Source: Erodium maritimum
Taxonomy: Eukaryota > Streptophyta > Magnoliopsida > Geraniales > Geraniaceae
Direction of reading: 5' to 3'
Assembly (NCBI GenBank): GCA_963921825.1
Contig: OY997592.1
Coordinates: forward strand, 20,525,432 to 20,589,431
Length of the DNA: 64,000 bases
Part shown: positions 61,501-64,000 of the stretch, piece after piece
Numbering within the stretch: the first letter of the stretch is position 1
How the letters are laid out: every line of letters begins with the position of its first letter
Notes under the pieces: generated by a model
What the model saw: the letters and a program-made list of their open reading frames with translations, nothing else
Told to the model about the DNA's origin: nothing
Databases searched by the model: none
Position numbers and translations under genes: made by a program

Positions 61501-62754
61501 ATTTTCATATGCACTTTAGTATTCAGTTCATTTAACTACCCTAAAACTCTTGCTTTTGTATGGGAATCAGTAACATGGTTGCCTTGGACAAAGCCAATAA
61601 TATAACATTGAAGTGTCCTTAGAGTTGTACTTTTTGGTTCTTACTTCTATTTCCCCCAAAAATATCAGCATTTTTCAGTGATAACTGGTGAACATTATTG
61701 AATCGTGTAAACAAGTTAAATAGCAAGATTCCCCACGTATTGCTCGTACTATCTTTTGTTATCATAGATCTGTCATACTTTCCTTTTGGAAACAGCTTCC
61801 TTGTTATTATTTCCTTAATGAGCTGAATTAACAGATAACAGCTGTCCTTGATGTGGCAAGGAAGATCAAGCGCATTGTTCTACTCTCAGGGACACCATCT
61901 TTGTCCAGGTTGTAGCGCAGATGGATAAAACTAAATAACTGCCTTGCATTTCAATTCTGTTGATAAGAATGAAAATGTCCTCTATTTTTTGGTGTGTCTG
62001 TTTTACTTTGAAGGCGTTCTAATATGTTATTTGAATATTTTCCTAGGTGCTAATAGGCCTTATGACATCTTTCATCAGATAAATATGTTATGGCAAGTTT
62101 TCTTTAATCCAGCTTTTATCTAATTAATTAGTATTCTGATGGTTTCTCTCTCAGTTTTTCCTGATTCTTCAAGATTACTTATGTTGTATAGGCCTGGCTT
62201 GCTGGGAAAGACCAAGTATGAGTTTGCAAAAACTTACTGTGAAGTCAAATCTCGGATTGGTCAAGGGAATATTTTCCAGGTATCTTTTGCTGTATTGGTG
62301 GAAAGACACTTTGGTCTATCAGATGGGATATGAACATTTATTATGTTGCCTTTTGTTGAGTTCCCACATTGACATCTACATCAAAGCCTAAAAAATTGTT
62401 TAATTTTATTTTGAAATCGATCATGTGTAATTAAAAAATATGAAGAAACAAATTGCATATAGATTCTTTTTGTTGATGTAGTTGAAAGAAATCTGTGTAC
62501 CATGTTTCCTTCTTTTTATGTTGGGGGCAGGGTAGGGAGAGGCCTTATATGATTGTTACTGATTATACTGTTATATGATTGTATAGTTGATGTGTTCTAT
62601 CACCATCTTTATACTTAAACAGAAAATTGAAAGAGGTCTTATGCCTTCAACTGCCATCTGCCTCTTCTGATAGATACTCAAATTATCGCTGCAGGATTTC
62701 TCAAAGGGTACCCGCTTAGAGGAGCTGAATGTCTTACTTAAGCGAACTGTCATG
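52555..62754 (+). CDS. SNF2-family annealing helicase, SMARCAL1/ZRANB3 type, 3' part beyond window
   Basis: Eight exons: 52555-52896, 53330-53689, 54050-54182, 54914-55089, 61835-61908, 62057-62092, 62192-62279, 62695-62754. They join in frame to 423 codons with the gene continuing past 64000. The N-terminus is [21 protein letters not shown]. Helicase motif I is ADEMGLGKT (near 226), motif Ia region [13 protein letters not shown] (near 252), motif II DESH (near 322) and motif III LLSGTPS (near 353). SNF2 annealing helicases rewind RPA-coated DNA and remodel stalled forks in the nucleus. Intron 6 is GC-AG (TG/GCAAGT); the rest are GT-AG. Intron 4 holds a copia element. The N-terminal wording suggests the plant ZRANB3-like branch rather than the shorter SMARCAL1-like one, but the deciding C-terminus is outside. 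Confidence 0.92.
55134..60042 (+). mobile_element. Copia element 3 in helicase intron 4
   Basis: Same strand as the gene. Primer site TGGTATCAGAGC at 55217, gag (from 55743, CCHC knuckle [14 protein letters not shown]), integrase and reverse transcriptase (56873-59353, YVDDIVI), RNase H (59341-59748) and polypurine tract GAGGGGGAG before the 3' LTR at 59891. The LTR is short (under 200 bases). The repeats at the very ends are 69 bases (55134-55202 and 59974-60042) and differ by one base. No target duplication is seen. A different family from elements 1 and 2. Fossil with a few breaks; near-identical end repeats suggest moderate youth. Confidence 0.88.
60083..60300 (+). repeat. Old ~130-base duplication in intron 4
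   Basis: CTTCTTGGGTAAGATAGATA at 60078-60100 recurs at about 60213 as CTTCTTGGGTAAGACAGATA, and both are followed by similar words ending in CTAACAGACATGG or CTAATAGACATGG. A diverged tandem duplication. Confidence 0.6.
60295..60468 (+). mobile_element. Short LINE tail in intron 4
   Basis: About 170 bases ending AAACCATTAGCTGAT then A8, like plant L1 3' ends. The flanks AGACATGGAGC and AGACGTAGAAC may be a worn target duplication. Confidence 0.45.
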
Positions 62755-64000
62755 GTGTGCTCTTTTTCATAATATATTCAGTAGTATATGTGATGAATCT
62801 CGGCAATAGTTTGACACTATCATACATGACGGTGGCCCTTTATTACTCTTTCACTCCACTTGGAGTTTTAGTGTAAAAAATCTTCATCAAATTTGTGTAT
62901 TTGCTTCATGAGTGGCCTACACAATAATGAGTTGTAGCCTTTCCCCACACCCCCAGTCTTAGACTTGGATGTGGCCTCTTATACAATTGGTGCTCATGTT
63001 ACACCAATACTTTTGACTGTCCAAACCCAAACATGTAGCATATATTTTTTTTCAACTTTAGGAACTGAAGAAGTATGACACTCTCCCGAATTTGGATCGA
63101 GTTATGAGATAAGGTTTCAGCTTTGGTTTTTGACAATTTTCTCGATATATTCACTTCAGTCCAAATCAACCCTTTGAATACAAATCAGACTAGCTGCCAG
63201 CTATTAAGCTATACAAATAACTACTAGTGAAAGAAAATGGGAAACTACAAATGCAAGTAATCCTATATGCATGGGAGTTAACTAATTGAATGGTGGAGTG
63301 GTGATAATGCTAATAGATAGTAACTGAATGATGGAGTGTTGATAATGCCAATAGATAAATAGTAGTGCCTAAAATTGCAATAGTAGTTACTCTTGCCTGC
63401 CATGTTTACATCAACCACATAACAAAGTAATTTTTATTGCCCTTGGTTACTACCACAATTTGTGGGGCTATCTATGTGCACTCAAGGTTTTGTTTGCCAA
63501 CCAAGAGGGAGGCTTAATGTTTCTCCATGATGCAAACTACTAAATGAACGATGATTATTATTATTATTATTTGTTTACATGTTGAAGTATCTCTACTTAT
63601 GAACTTAAGCTTTTAGGCAGACTTGGAGTAAGACTTAACGTCGATAGGGGCACTTTTAGCCTTTGGCATATGTGGCCAGTTGGTGTTTCTTCATGTAATT
63701 CTTGACATAGACACATGTGGAGAGTGCTGAAGTATCCTCATTAAATATATTCAGAGTTCGAGATCACTTGATATACTAGTTGTGCTCATCTATTAAAAGC
63801 TTAAGGTTTTAGGTCGGATTAAAGTTCGAACCTCTTTGTGTGTATTTGTTTCTTAGTTCTTGATATATATGAAGGACAATGATATCTTATCCTGGTGGGT
63901 AGGAACAGGGCTTAAACCTGGGACCCTTGCTTCATTTAATTACTTATTTATTTGTTCCCGCTGGGTCCAGTGTGAGTGGGATCACTTAGCCAGGCTCATA
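62755..64000 (+). other. Intron 8 of the helicase gene, to window end
   Basis: At least 1246 bases without an exon I can support. The expected next exon (following the [11 protein letters not shown] end of exon 8, normally MIRRLKxxVL) was not found up to 64000. Holds an ATT microsatellite at about 63555-63572 and AT-rich sequence. Confidence 0.6.

Noticed and set aside
63061-63113. Possible next helicase exon (AACTGAAGAAGTATGACACT...)
   Set aside because: The preceding AG is plausible, but the translation does not match the expected motif after TVM and runs into a stop.

Overview
The window is nuclear DNA of a flowering plant, most likely a eudicot. The signs are two spliced host genes with GT/GC-AG introns, an initiator-Met tRNA primer site in Ty1/copia elements, long Ty3/gypsy LTRs, LINE tails, and MITE, hAT and PIF/Harbinger-like DNA elements. 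The species cannot be named from the sequence. By eye most of the window is transposon-derived. I see no tRNA, rRNA, CRISPR or prokaryotic operon features.

Layout. 1-15225 is one roughly 3 kb Ty3/gypsy LTR (copy A) opened twice: an inverted solo LTR of the same family (copy B, 12-3220, target duplication ATCTC) near its head, and a whole-looking Ty1/copia element (4197-13136, target duplication CGCGC, LTRs of equal length that read as identical) in its middle. 15226-18676 is spacer DNA with three MITEs and a LINE tail. 18677-19901 (minus strand) is an intact six-exon remorin gene of 253 residues. 20905-22495 is a 5'-truncated LINE, 22636-23020 another MITE, and 23215-26247 a solo LTR (copy C, target duplication GAAAC). 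26500-28215 holds two decayed Myb/NAM-like ORFs of the sort carried by PIF/Harbinger elements. 28280-33400 looks like an old copia LTR opened by a 933-base LINE-like retroposon with a perfect 17-base target duplication and by a partial second copia with a LINE tail. 33574-37887 is a partial Tekay/Del-like gypsy element lying inside an old Athila-like element, of which 37888-49160 is the main part. That Athila is further opened by a retroposon coding for an RRM protein, which carries solo LTR copy D, which in turn carries a hAT fragment, and separately by a 1021-base hAT-type element. 50167-52441 is a PIF/Harbinger-like element ending 113 bases before the start codon of a SNF2-family annealing-helicase gene (52555-62754, continuing past the window). 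Intron 4 of that gene holds a third copia element.

How the genes relate. The two host genes are unrelated: remorin is a plasma-membrane nanodomain protein, and the helicase (SMARCAL1/ZRANB3 type) acts on stalled replication forks. The rest is nested mobile DNA whose order of arrival can be read from who interrupts whom. The most unusual structure lies inside the gypsy LTRs: a palindrome about 280-320 bases from the LTR 3' end shared by two LTR families, palindromic CCGTGAC arrays, and minisatellites at a matching place in every copy but with copy-specific units. I found no clearly new gene system; the best leads are these LTR structures and the non-autonomous retroposons.
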